Source: Owenia fusiformis (Eukaryota; Annelida; Polychaeta; Sabellida; Oweniidae). From it: 64,000 bases of DNA. Shown one piece after another: positions 10,598-22,300 of this stretch. Each line of letters starts with the position of its first letter. The first letter of the stretch is position 1. Location: the NCBI GenBank assembly GCA_903813345.2, contig CAIIXF020000002.1:5990001-6054000 (forward strand). Direction: 5' to 3'. A program made the position numbers and the translations under genes. The notes under the pieces were generated by a model. That model was given only the letters and a program-made list of their open reading frames with translations. It had not been told where the DNA came from and made no database searches.

Positions 10598-10870
10598 TTA
10601 CATTTGGTATTGTACGAATGTATCTAACACCCCAGTCACATTTGCTACGGCCGCCGTGCGGTCTATCATTTCTGCGGCCAGTGACATTTCTACACTCGTC
10701 GTAGAATTTCTGCGGTCGGATACTTTTGCAGTCACATTTAATACAGCAACTGTACGGCGAAATTTGTTGATATAAAAACCACGGTTGCAGTGCGGCCTTT
10801 TAAATGGTAAATCACGGTCGCCGTGCGGTCTCCCTACGGAGACCGTAGTTTTTTCTAAATAAAAAAGTGA
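10598..10870. repeat. GC-rich palindromic cluster (GCCGTGCGGTCTCC family)
   Basis: Locally GC-rich sequence in AT-rich surroundings, with repeated motifs CGGCCGCCGTGCGGTCT, TCTGCGGTCGG and CTACGGAGACCGTAG in both orientations. Related motifs occur at 14820-15040. ORFs on both strands here are driven by the repeated CGG-rich motif and are not taken as genes. Confidence 0.6.
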
Positions 10871-12391
10871 GACCAAGACCCATAGTAACTTAAGAGGGTG
10901 GTTTCCTAAAGCCGATGGACGAGTGCGCATCATTCTCGCGCATCTAACTTTCGGTTTCGGTTTCGATGCCGTGATTTTGTTATTTTACTGTATATTACTC
11001 TAATAAATAAAACTTATGTTCAAAATGAATGAAAATGGCTTTATAATATTTATTTGTGGTGAGAGAATTAGTTGCACGGAAAAATAAGACACTCTATTGT
11101 CGTAATTTTTGAACGTCTCGGAAACTCCTCACCAATTATCGCCCACCTAGAAACAAGATGCTGCATTGATGACGGGACGATTTCAGTCTCAATCGGGCAA
11201 ACAGTGGAGAATCGTAGCATTAAACATCATAACAACTGTTTATGAAGGTAAGACGTATCGAATTCAATATCATTTTCTTTTTGTAATCGATTGAAATCAC
11301 CATATTTAAAGGTAGAAATCGCTTCCTGGTTCTCGATCGGGAATCGTTGTCATTTGCGTAATATTGATTTGATTGGAAAATTCTCATAAATTCCCTTGAA
11401 ATTTAGTATTAATGTAATAATTTGGTATGTTAATAGTAGATGGTAGTGTTATATATAAATACAATGGATTATTCTGTGATCGTATGCATATAATCACTGA
11501 AATTCTTCTCAAAATTACATATGAATTTATTTTGGGTGATCGATTCGTCATGACCTTGATCTTACAAAGCCCATGTTCAAACTCAACAGCTTTTCATGTC
11601 CCAGAGACCTCCCATGCGGGCAGAGTCGGGACATCTTAAACGAAATGTTAACTATATTTGACTGCCTATCACAGTAAAAGTACATTTTGATGTGGGCAAA
11701 AAGATAATTTTGTCATGGAAAATTACATGTACATGTTTCGTGTACATGTATTAAAAGTGTCCTGTGCGGGAGTACACGGCAATCACATGCAGTTATCACT
11801 GGCGGATCTGGGGGGGCCGCCCCAGAAAAAAAAAATTGGGCCCAAAAAAATTTTTGAGCCAAAAAAGGCCTTGAGGTTTTATGGACCACCAACAGTCGCA
11901 TCAAAATGATTGGGAGGTTGAGGAAGTTATTATGATTAATGATAAATGATCATGCAATGCAGTTAGATCATTTAGATGACTGTCACGTCATTGTCGACAA
12001 AGGCCATACATACTTGTCCAGTCAAATGACCTGGAAGTTTTTGAGTACAGGTAATTGTATAAATTACATGTAATATATTGTTCAAGTCATATAGATAGAT
12101 GTTATATCACCTTTGCCTGTGTAGGCAATGACTAGAGAATACAATAAATGAATAGACATTAAGGCAATCATTATATGATAATCATGACACTTTTTGACAG
12201 GTGTAACTCAATTCCCATCCGATTGAGCCAAGATCACAATATGCCTCAAAATATCATGTTTCTGGCTAAACAGAAAGATGCAATGAGTATCAAAATGGCA
12301 TGGATACTTTGATGTATGGTATCAAGTGATCTTTCCAGCAAGTACTAAATAACTTTAAGTCTAGTTGTTTTTGTAATAAATAGATTATATA
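10871..12391. other. intergenic DNA
   Basis: No convincing gene. A G/A-homopolymer-rich fragment (GGCGGATCTGGGGGGGCC, then poly-A and poly-T runs) at 11803-11890 resembles the end of an inverted-repeat element. Short ORFs here have no domain-like content. Confidence 0.4.
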
Positions 12392-12967
12392 CAAGGTGGG
12401 CCAAAAAATCCATTGTAACTTTTAGTCATGTATTATCTTCAATACTTTAGGAAATTGAAAAACAATTCATTGTCAATATTGTGTAAATATAATTATTGAA
12501 TATACAAGCTCAAGCTTTAATTACTCACCTCAAGGATTTCCTGAACACATCCTCTCTAACCACCTGAACAATCAGTCTGAGACATATTATGCCAGTTTTG
12601 AAAAAAAGCTGGGGTCAGTAAGCTATATTATCCAAGGGAGAGATGTTTAACTTCTAGAGATAAAAACATATGTTTTAATTGATGAAAAGTGTGGTGAGAC
12701 CATTTGCAGGGCACATATTGTATGTTAAAAAGATATTTCAGAAGTGATGGCTCAAGCTGAGAAAATTTGAAATTCGTCATGACACATGTACTAGAATACA
12801 GATCATGATCAACTGACAAGCCAAAAATAAATACATACACATTTTTATATTTAACATGTTCACCAGTAATCATTTTACATGTTATCTGAATTTTTGTTGA
12901 TTGAGCTGCAATAATAAAGAAAATTGAAGAAATGGAAAAATTTTCTAATTGTTATTGGCCCACCCTG
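12392..12967. mobile_element. mariner-like MITE with CAAGGTGGGCCAA termini
   Basis: The left end CAAGGTGGGCCAAAAAAT and the right end ATTGTTATTGGCCCACCCTG are inverted, with TA target duplications at 12390-12391 and 12968-12969. The terminal motif is related to that of the element at 3840-4515; a lone end (GCCCACCCTGTA) also lies at 56931-56943. Confidence 0.7.
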
Positions 12968-12969
12968 TA

Positions 12970-13737
12970 GATATGTAAATTTACAACATATTAATTTATG
13001 TTCTGCAGGCCTTGTCTCCAAAGATGTCTTGGGTGCCCAGAAAGTTGGCTTCAGTGGATGTATGTTACACCTGACTAACAGTAATTTGACATTATACAAA
13101 ATTAGCTAGAGGTACAGAATATAAGAGGTAAGAGAACAAGTAATATACAGTAAAATCTGTCCAATCTGAACATCATTGAGAATGGTTAGAAAGCATTCGG
13201 ATGGGGAGATGTGTTGATTTCGGTTTCTCTATCCGCAAGATTGTGGATTTTAATGCATTCTCAATGAATATTAATATTTCTATTGACCATTTGGCTTCAT
13301 GGCATCCAAAATCTGAGGCCATTTCATATTTTTCAGAATTTCATATCAAATCAGTCTTAAATTTAAAATATTTGAACAGTTTTGTAAAAATTGTGGAAAG
13401 TGTTCAATTTACACATGTTAAATTTTCAAATATGAGTGTCCACCGTTCAAATTAGGATGTTGTCAGATTTCAAGGTTTTTAACATGGGAGTCAAGTCAAT
13501 GGGAGGAAAAATGGAGTCAGAAATTGTGTTAGCATTTGAAGGTGTTTGGATCAGCCAGGTGTTCAGATATACAGGTTTTGCTGTATGGGATTAACTCATC
13601 ATTTTTATTATCAAAATAAGATAATAAGTAAAATGTTTGCATCTAATTGAGTAATGATAATTTTCTTACCTTATTCAAAAAGAAAACTACACATAGGCCT
13701 TCATAATTTGGTCCTGATTACAATTTTAACACCATGA
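12970..13737. other. intergenic DNA
   Basis: AT-rich sequence with no recognised gene or repeat boundary. Confidence 0.35.
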
Positions 13738-14019
13738 TTGGAATTCCAATACTATGTAATAACTATAAATTACACCATACCTCCAAAGAGGCAACGCCTA
13801 TTAGAGGAAATGAAGAATAAGGATGTCATTCCTGATGAATCCGGTTATGAAGAGGAAGATGGTTTGCCTACCATTCAGAAGATTGTAGAATTTATGAGGC
13901 GCAGCCATACCTGTTTGACCTCCGCCATGAATATCACTGGTGATCCGCTCGATTACGCTGGTTACCGAACGGTAACCAGCGTCTTATCTGTTTTTCAAAA
14001 TACCTTTTATGTAACATAA
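13738..14019 (+). CDS. unexplained acidic ORF, possible exon or gene fragment
   Basis: A 93-codon open frame whose middle part looks more protein-like than its surroundings: PPKRQRLLEEMKNKDVIPDE, SGYEEEDGLPTIQKIVEFMR, then RRSHTCLTSAMNITGDP. No signal peptide and no family was recognised. Possible splice sites are weak: AAAG|AG upstream, and GCTG|GTTACC downstream inside the palindrome GGTTACCGAACGGTAACC. It may be one exon of an unseen gene, a retroposed fragment, or chance. Confidence 0.25.
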   Translation: MEFQYYVITINYTIPPKRQRLLEEMKNKDVIPDESGYEEEDGLPTIQKIVEFMRRSHTCLTSAMNITGDPLDYAGYRTVTSVLSVFQNTFYVT

Positions 14020-14819
14020 GTGAGAAATTAAATCGGCGATTGTGTTTTCTTCTTAGCTGTTTTTCGCAAATATATATTTTCTAAAACATATGATACTGAT
14101 ATACGTTTGTAAGAAAAAACGTCGTGGGGATTCTGCCTACAACGCGTGAAATCGAGTAGATCACAAGTGAAAATACCGCAATACCAAATACATGGGGGTC
14201 CAACTATACACGAAAAACTGTTAATTTGAAAAACTGCCAGATGTTTGAAAAGCAAAGATCGTCCGCCTCATACTGCATTGTTTGTATTCAAACTTGTTCC
14301 ATTCAAAGCAAAACTAAAATGCCTTTCTGTTGGTACATTACTCTGTTATACATGCTGCTTCTCACAGCTTGGGACCCAAACGCCGCTATGAAATTGAGGG
14401 ACTCTGTACAATAAACCAATGCACTGGCAGAAAGGCAATTTTGTTCTACATTTAATCATATACTCCCTTGCAGTGCTAGTCTTCAACATATTCGGAGACA
14501 CTGCATGGGCATTCGGCTTTTAATGGAACACGTTTGATGTAGAAATTTGAAAGCCGAATGTGTACAGTAAAAGAGTTTAAATAGATCATAATAAAAAAAA
14601 TGTCCAAAATTGCAATGTTTTCTTGCCTCGGACACTTCCAGAATAAATATGAGATCATATATGATACTATGTGATTTGTGAATATGTGGATGAGACATTA
14701 AAATGACATTTAAGAACCTTCTGCCTATTGCAAGCTCAAAAACCAAGCTGGATCCAATAATATGACAGAAAACCTTACCTAAAACCTGTTTCCAAATTTA
14801 AAGTAATTTACCCACAAAA
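14020..14819. other. intergenic DNA
   Basis: No supported gene; short ORFs on both strands lack domain-like content or splice support. Confidence 0.35.
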
Positions 14820-15040
14820 CCCTTCGTCAGACGCAAGTCGACCGTAAACCCGACGTGCAGCCGCCGTAGAACCATTGTGCGGTCTGGCTACGACTTGTTG
14901 ATTTCTACGGAGACCGCAGAAATGAAAAAAATATTATAACTCCGAGTTATAATTTCAACGCCTTCCCTGCGGCCTGTAAAAATCTGCATACGCCGTACGG
15001 AGACCGCAAGGCGACCGTAGTTTTCCTACGCTACCCAGTT
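14820..15040. repeat. GC-rich palindromic cluster related to 10598-10870
   Basis: Contains CTACGGAGACCGCAG, GTACGGAGACCGCAAGG and GTGCGGTCTGGCTACG, the same vocabulary as the cluster at 10598-10870, around the inverted pair ATTATAACTC and GAGTTATAAT. Confidence 0.55.
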
Positions 15041-15239
15041 TCATGAATTATCGCCATATGATTTTCTAAAAAAACAAGTGACCTTTTTTCTGTTAAGTCT
15101 TGGTGAGGCAGTTGAACTCCCTTCATCAAAAGCTAGCTGTATTTCTATCATCATTAGTTTTTCCTTCAATCCAGCAATTCGTTAAAGACAGAATCAGATT
15201 TAGCAAGCAATCTCATTTTATATTTCAATTTTACCATAT

Positions 15240-15320
15240 CCCTCTAGCATGACCAATAAAGCAAAGATCCCGCTGAAAATGAGGATGCCCCGCTGAAAAC
15301 ATCAGGAGGTCCCGCTGAAA
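15240..15320. repeat. CCCGCTGAAAA short repeats
   Basis: Three CCCGCTGAAAA motifs stand close together. The complementary form (TTTTTTCAGCGGGGCC) recurs at 16415-16450, suggesting the ends of a decayed inverted-repeat element of about 1.2 kb. Confidence 0.35.
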
Positions 15321-15472
15321 ACAGGAGCAAGTGTCTCTCTAAAATGGGGTGAATCCTGATTATATCCTGGAAATCTCTCACTATCGTACCCAGCTTGATC
15401 CACTATTGTACCCAGTTTCATGAATACATTATTCGTTGATAAATATCTCAAAAACAGCAAATACAACTGTCA

Positions 15473-15670
15473 ATCTACTATACCTTGCATTTGGTGTTCA
15501 TGAGCAACCCTTTTGGCTTATTAGTAATGATTATGTATTTGTTTTTATTTGTCTGTTCCTTATTAATGGTTTATCGGTTGAATGTTAGATGTTAAAAATA
15601 TACTAAATAATACAATTAGACAAACAAAGTATCTTAAGCATTTCTAGGTGTGAGGTATAGTATAGTGACT
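15473..15670 (+). mobile_element. MITE family T1, copy 1
   Basis: A 200-bp element with the internal sequence CCTTGCATTTGGTGTTCATG and inverted ends CTACTATACCT and AGGTATAGTA. Other copies are at 21553-21765, 23532-23749 and 35713-35926. Confidence 0.75.
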
Positions 15671-15959
15671 GTATCAATGTAGTACATATTATGGTACATT
15701 GTAGTGGAAAAACTGCAGTATAATATTCCATGCCATTATCCAGAATAAGAAAGGTCATCTAAGAAATATAATGAGTATTAGATCGGATGAAATGTTAAAT
15801 GATGTAAAAATAAATGTAGTTGGTTTTACGCATCAAACCCAATCAAAAAATATATAAAGAATTACAACTTAATGATATGATATGCAATTTTAAAATGTTC
15901 TAGTTTGTGATGAGCCATACAGGACCCGGGGTGTCTTTATCATTATTCTGTGAATATGT
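15671..15959. other. intergenic DNA
   Basis: AT-rich DNA with no gene seen. Confidence 0.3.
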
Positions 15960-15984
15960 TAATATGATTTTCATGAATGAATAA

Positions 15985-16330
15985 AAAAAAAAACTGAAAA
16001 TAGAAGGAACACACGAACGAACGCAAAAAGAGTATAAGAACAAAAAAAGAACAAACCCTCACATGGACGCACGCACGAATAAATCCACGAACGAACAAAT
16101 GAACGTACCGACGCACGAATGATCGGATGAACGCTTGGATCGACTACCAGACGAACGCACGCATGAACGGACGGTCGAACGAACGCACACATGGACAGTT
16201 CGACTAACACATGAACGGAAGATCGGACAAATGCACGCACCCACGAACGAACAAACAGTCAGACGAATGCACGCATGAACGAAACTATTTCGAACGAACG
16301 CACGCACAAATGCTTCGTGATTGGCACGTT
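15985..16330. repeat. degenerate GAAC/GCAC tetranucleotide repeat
   Basis: Irregular (ACGA)(ACGC)(ACGA) units over about 340 bp. The ORFs seen on both strands (for example runs of VRSFVRSS) are artefacts of this low-complexity DNA. Confidence 0.8.
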
Positions 16331-17030
16331 CGTGTACGTTCATATAAAGAAACTCAATATCTTCATGAAATAATAATGAATCTTTCCTCGCGATCGAAGC
16401 GGGACCTTCTCATGTTTTCAGCGGGGCCTCCTAATTTTTTCAGCGGGGCCACTGGAACACCTTTAATTATGTATTTCGACGCCCCCCTCTCACTGGCATG
16501 TACAGTAACTTATTAATACAGACTATGTTGATCCAATATGTATTATGGAGTATGTAAATCGTATGTATTGCCTTTGTTTTAACGATAAAAGTAATATATG
16601 AACAGTAAATTATGAAAACTTGTATGTTTACGCCCTTTTCTTCCATGCCAGTAAAAAGGAATAATTTTTCATGTCAATACGTGTCAAATATATCTGTTTT
16701 CAAAGTTTTGCTGGAGTTATATGTATATTCATCCTTTTGGCATTTGGTCCATTTGGTTTCCAAAGTGATACAAATAAACAGGTCTATGCTCGTGATTTCA
16801 GCGGGAATTTGCTCGCGACTTTTATAGCGGGGCTTACGATGATACTCGTGATTTTTGTCGTCCTTTATATTTGATAATCTTTCATTGGGAAATGATTTGC
16901 AAATTTGGCGACTTTCACGTCACCATGGGCGATATTTTCCGCTTACACTGGCAACATGAAAATATACTGGCCAATGGGCTCGACGCCAAGCTATTCTGGC
17001 ACAATTTCTAAAACCGGTTGAGGAAGGAAA
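16331..17030. other. intergenic DNA upstream of gene B
   Basis: No convincing coding sequence. Two short overlapping ORFs near 16612-16874 include a hydrophobic stretch but have no start context, splice sites or domain pattern that would support a gene. Confidence 0.3.
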
Positions 17031-17031
17031 T

Positions 17032-17039
17032 TTTATAAG
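17032..17039 (+). promoter_or_regulatory. possible TATA box of gene B
   Basis: TTTATAAG lies about 30 bases before the start of a candidate non-coding exon that ends in a consensus donor. This is inference from spacing. Confidence 0.35.
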
Positions 17040-17061
17040 TCGCTATCACAGACGACCGGAG

Positions 17062-17094
17062 TGCTCTCTCATTCGAGATTTACAACAGTACAAG
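17062..17094 (+). other. candidate 5' non-coding exon of gene B
   Basis: The stretch ends in ACAAG|GTAAGT. The first coding exon of gene B begins exactly at a splice acceptor (TTACTTTCAG|ATG), so an upstream non-coding exon is required, and this is the best placed donor. The transcription start is estimated, not observed. Confidence 0.4.
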
Positions 17095-19178
17095 GTAAGT
17101 GTGAACTCTAGAACTTGAAAACATTGGTTGAGCCAGGCCACAGGAAAAGGGGTCTTATCACAGATTTATTCAATATTCTGATTTTTTGTTTATCTTATAA
17201 AGCACAAAGAGATCTTTCAAATGAGCCATGGCTTTTGTCTATACAATCTTTTCTTGCAGATATAGACCAACAAGTCGGATTTGAATTTAGCACATTTTCC
17301 TCTTAATCTTGGGCACATTTTTGGCTCTGTAGCACAATTTTCATTTTTGTGATAAGTCCGGTTTTCCTATGGCCAGGTTCAATTTATGACTGAATATTAT
17401 ATACAAGTATTATGACTCTTAATTTTTCCGAGATTTTTTTAACATATCAGCAGTCATCGAGGAATCAAGGTCTTTGAAAATGGGCAAAGTATAAAAATAT
17501 TAACAAATAGTTGATTGAATCATATGATGTATGAAGAGGACTACCTGTTAAAAAATCACTTCCATATAAAAAATTTATTTTAATCAAATCAGTAGTCAAA
17601 TTAATTATATGCATGTATAACGGGGTATAAATTGATTGTTTATTGTCAAGAAAATTGATGTACAGGGTAGGGCCTATAAAAACTGGTTCATTTATGTATT
17701 CAATTGTCTTTATTTTTGAGTGTATAATCCACAAAAATTCAGATAATGATAAAATGATTATATTCTTCTAAATAAACCAAAAATGTGTTTTTATCTATAA
17801 TCTGTATGTAAATGTCGGGGACTAAGGACGTGGGTGGCATGTAAAGAATAAACAAATTCCAAAGATAAAATATGCTAAAATCTAAATCAACTAAATAGTC
17901 CATAGTATGAAATCTCTAGGACGTCTACATACCTACATATGCTCCCTAATAACTTTCATAATAATCGTTAAATATACTTCCGGCTTTTAGGCTTATGCCT
18001 GTCATTAGCAGAGGTCAAAAACTTACCAAAAACTAAAATCCATTTTTCAGAATTTGGAGTACGCTCATCAATACAAAACTTATGTAACCAGTGCATCGGC
18101 GTTTTGTATTGTTTCTCAAACATTAATGAGATAAATGGTTCAAATAAATTATTTTTAGATTAAAATGACAAAAGCTTAAATTATGCTAGTTTTTCACAAA
18201 ATGGGTCTCAATATGTTTTGGTATATGGGCTGTTATTTCGCAGTTAACATTGTCAATAAAGGAGGGCCTATTGTTCTTCTTTGACTAATTGCGACTACAG
18301 CTAAAATTATATTTCTCATATTTAGATATTGTTCAGTTGCTTATAAAACAACCATCAAGACTTGGTCGAATTCATGAATCATTGAGAAAAATCTTTATCA
18401 TTATCTTCTTCAAAATCTGATGATATCCAACAGGAAGGTCAAAGAAGAAATAACCATCAGAAAATCTGATAATAGCCAGCAGTAATGTCGAGGAAGAATT
18501 GTAAGGCATTCGATGGCATATAACTTATAGATTATTAGACATGTCATTCGAATATATGACCATTCCAATCCCTCCGTGACATTGAATTAAGAAATATAGA
18601 CCGAAGAGCATGAGAAATAATTTCAAATAGCAGGGCTAGCCACAAACATTTTTCGTATAACATGACTGTATTCACGCCTTCTCTAAACTGTAAACAAAGT
18701 CAGCATTTCACCCGGGGTATATTCGCAAAGAATACCCCTGGTAATACGTGTAATGTGCGACGTCATAACGGCGGGTTGTAGTTATGGCGGACCATAATGA
18801 ATATTCGAAACATTGTTAGGGCTTAGGGCTAGGCACCGAAACGCTTTCGAACCCTTTTCACCCCTTCGGTCGTTCGAGGTACGGAAAATGTTCATACGTA
18901 CTATTATGAACATAGCATCTGTACTACAAGTAACAACTTACTAGTATCAGGGATTTTAAGCTTGCATATAAAATCGAAACGCTAACCTATACCAGTTTTA
19001 TATGTCTCTACCTATACGTATGACCAATCGCCTATGACAAATGCATCGCTTAAATATTTCCATTCACATTTAGGTTGTGAAAATTATTGCAAGCTTAAAA
19101 TCTCTATTGCCATAAAATGATTTACACTGATCAAACCAATGAAGTAAAACCGGGTATTTCAATACCTGTTACTTTCAG
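17095..19178. other. gene B intron 1 (proposed)
   Basis: About 2.1 kb with no coding content. 18700-18800 and 18835-18900 are GC-richer than their surroundings, and a few short direct repeats (TCTGATxATA) occur near 18415-18475. Confidence 0.35.
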
Positions 19179-19306
19179 ATGCAGTCAGGTTTCGTACTTT
19201 ACCTTGGGCTTGCAGCCATGCTCCTTTGCAGTGCCCTTACTGAAGCAAGATATACAGGAGAAAGATCCGCTCTAAGAGATTTATTATTGGCAGGACTCAT
19301 GACCGG
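19179..19306 (+). CDS. gene B exon with signal peptide
   Basis: Acceptor ACTTTCAG immediately before ATG 19179, donor GG|GTGAGG at 19307, phase 2. It encodes the signal peptide and ARYTGERSALRDLLLAGLMT. Confidence 0.7.
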
Positions 19307-22300
19307 GTGAGGTTTTAATTAAAGCAGGGAAATAACTTGTAAAAGTTTGATTATCGTTAATAGATTTTTGTGATAATGGGTACTTAACTGTGATCTAGGA
19401 TCATCCTAGACTTAGTTCAACAAGTAAAACCTAGTTTGGGCCTTATTTCTTATCTGACATATCTTGTGGTCCTAGACTGTGATAGAAGATGGAAATACAC
19501 TTTTGAAAGTACACTGTACTTTTCAATAATTTTGCACATATTTAGCCTATTAAAACTTTGAATCGAAACGTACCCCTGTAGATGAGAAGGTGGTGCAGCA
19601 AAAAGGGATACAGGTACATGCATATAGCAAAAGGTATGCATGTTACTCAGGCCCGTAGCCAGGGGGGTTCGCAGTGTTCGGGCAACCCTGGCCAAAGATT
19701 ACTTCAAAATTATGCAGTTTTTCACCATTTTGAGCACTTCTCAAGTGATTTTAGCCAAAATTGTCAAATGTGACCCCCCCCCTTGGAAAATTTTGAAAAC
19801 TGCCCCCCCCCCCCCCCTCGGCAAGTCCTGGATACGGGGCTGTTGCATTGGATACATTTATATTGAACGTGTACATACATATCACTGCATGGGGTACATG
19901 CATGTTGCATAGACCTAGGGTAAATATATATTGCAAGTATTACATGCATGTTGCACTTGATACATATATTGCAAATAGAACATGCATATTGCATAGGGTA
20001 TATATACATGTTGCATTGGGTAAATATATTGTCAATGATCACTGGATACATATATTGCAAATAGAACATGCATATTGCATAGGGTATATACATGTTGCAT
20101 TGGGTAAATATATTGTCAATGATCACTGGATACATATATTGCAAATAGAACATGCATATTGCATAGGGTATATACATGTTGCATTGGGTAAATATATTGT
20201 CAATGATCACTGGATACATATATTGCAAATAGAACATGCATATTGCATAGGGTATATACATGTTGCATTGGGTAAATATATTGTCAATGATCACTGGATA
20301 CATATATTGCAAATAGAACATGCATATTGCATAGGGTATATACATGTTGCATTGGGTAAATATATTGTCAATGATCACTGGATACATATATTGCAAATGG
20401 TACATGCATATTGTAGTAATGGTACATGCATATAATAGTACATGTCAAAGGTATCAATGGATTGATGGTCATATAAAATGATGAGGACCAATGACCACTA
20501 CATGTAAATCTAACTCTCTGCAACTACACGTCTATTTATTAGATAACTTTCATTCCAGTGAGAAAAGAGACCTTCCATCCCCGCCAAGTGATGCAGAGGA
20601 TACAAATTTGATAGAAGTGTAAGTGACCTTGTGTATTGATGTTTCTAGGGGGAAAGGAATACCACTTTCTTCAAATTTAGACTCAAATAAACCCCAATGT
20701 TCTGCCACTTTTAAAGTGGCCGATGATGTATAAAAACGCGCATGCGTCATGGCTCTGCTAAACTATAAAAGGTGAATTCCCAGGCCCTCTCGTCATAGGT
20801 GTGTCCGATTGTTGACGAAGCAACGCGTACACCGTGCGTTGATAATAATTAAAGTGGTTAAGCTACACGTATTTAACAAAACTAGAACGTGAACTTCAAT
20901 GCGCGCGCAGATGAATGACGTCAGATTTGTTTATTTCCTGGGGGCCAGCCTGAAGTTTACAGGTTTTTACATGAGATTATCATATTTGTGCAATTTACAG
21001 ACGCAGGTTTTTCCGTGTAGATGAGTGATTACACGTCGCTCATTACGTGATCGATTTTAGCTATGTTCTAGGATGGCCCGGGAGCCCATATTTGATACAG
21101 ACTATCTTGCTTGTTATATTGGTAAACCCCAATCCTTAAGTGGAAATAAGAATACATTTTAATGGGTAAATGACAACTTCAAATGTGATCGTTTGTTCAT
21201 TCCGTACAATATAAATAGCCAGGGCAAATTAGATACCCGGGGCTTAGTACATTCATTTGTGAATAGCTTTAAGGTAGAAAATATTTTGCAATGTGTGAAA
21301 AGAATTTGAGCCCAATGCTCAATACATTGTGGAATGACCATTCCCTATATGGCGTTGTTTCCTAAAATTAACAATCGATGCTGCGCGTCTCGTGCAAATT
21401 TTGGAAAGCAACGCCTTCAGCGAATGGTCATTCCACATTGCATTGTGTCCAGGGCTCAAATCCTTATTAAGCAGTTTAAATGCGTTTTATAACCTTTTTG
21501 GCTCCCGACGAGTTAATTTTCAATTTTGGCATTGAAAATAAGTCCAACAGAGTCACACTACTATACCTTGCATTTGGTGTTCATGAGCAACCCATTTGGC
21601 TTATTAGTAATAATTATGTATTTGTTTTTATTTGTCTGTTCCTTATGAATGGTTTATCGGTTGAAAATTAGATGCCAGTAAGGCACTTTCAAAAATATAT
21701 TAAACAATTCAATTAGACAAACAAAGTATCTTATGCATTTCTAGGTGTTAGGCATAGTAGTGTGAGAGTACGAAAATGGCAAATGTTAAGATGCCATTGA
21801 AAGTGCATTTTTTAAGAGGTGGCATCATTAATATGAGATTGACCAAAACCTTGAAATGACAAGTGGAAGAATCAAAATCAAAATTTGAAACATCCATTTT
21901 CTAGTCGAATGAGAGTTTAAGCATGGCATATAAAATCGAAACGACAACCTACGTTTAAATCGCTCATATAAATTTGTGAATAGCTTTAAGGATTTAAGCC
22001 ATGGACTCGGTGCATCGTTTGCTGCATTATATATCATGAAGTGTTGTTTCCAAATCTTTGCATGACCGCGCAGGGGGGTGCAAAGTTTAGGGAACCACGC
22101 CTGGGTTGAATAAGCAGCAACAGCTTATATCCCTTTCACACATTGCAAATATGTTTCTTACGAAATCACCCTAAAGATTAAAGAACATATTTTCAATGAA
22201 ACTTTTTGCAAGGGTCAAGTATTGGCACAGCATGAATTGCAATCTCTTCACCTTGACAACCATACATAACAATTGCTTATTGATAATTTCATGCACTGCT

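Noticed and set aside
15971..16516. ORFs rich in VRSFVRSS and related repeats
   Set aside because: Translation of a degenerate ACGA/ACGC tetranucleotide repeat.
19764..20435. Long overlapping ORFs on both strands (213 and 195 residues)
   Set aside because: They arise from an 84-bp minisatellite whose period is a multiple of three, so any stop-free unit stays open on both strands.
20727..20745. TATA-like plus GCGCATGCG promoter
   Set aside because: It lies inside an intron with no supported exon downstream on either strand.
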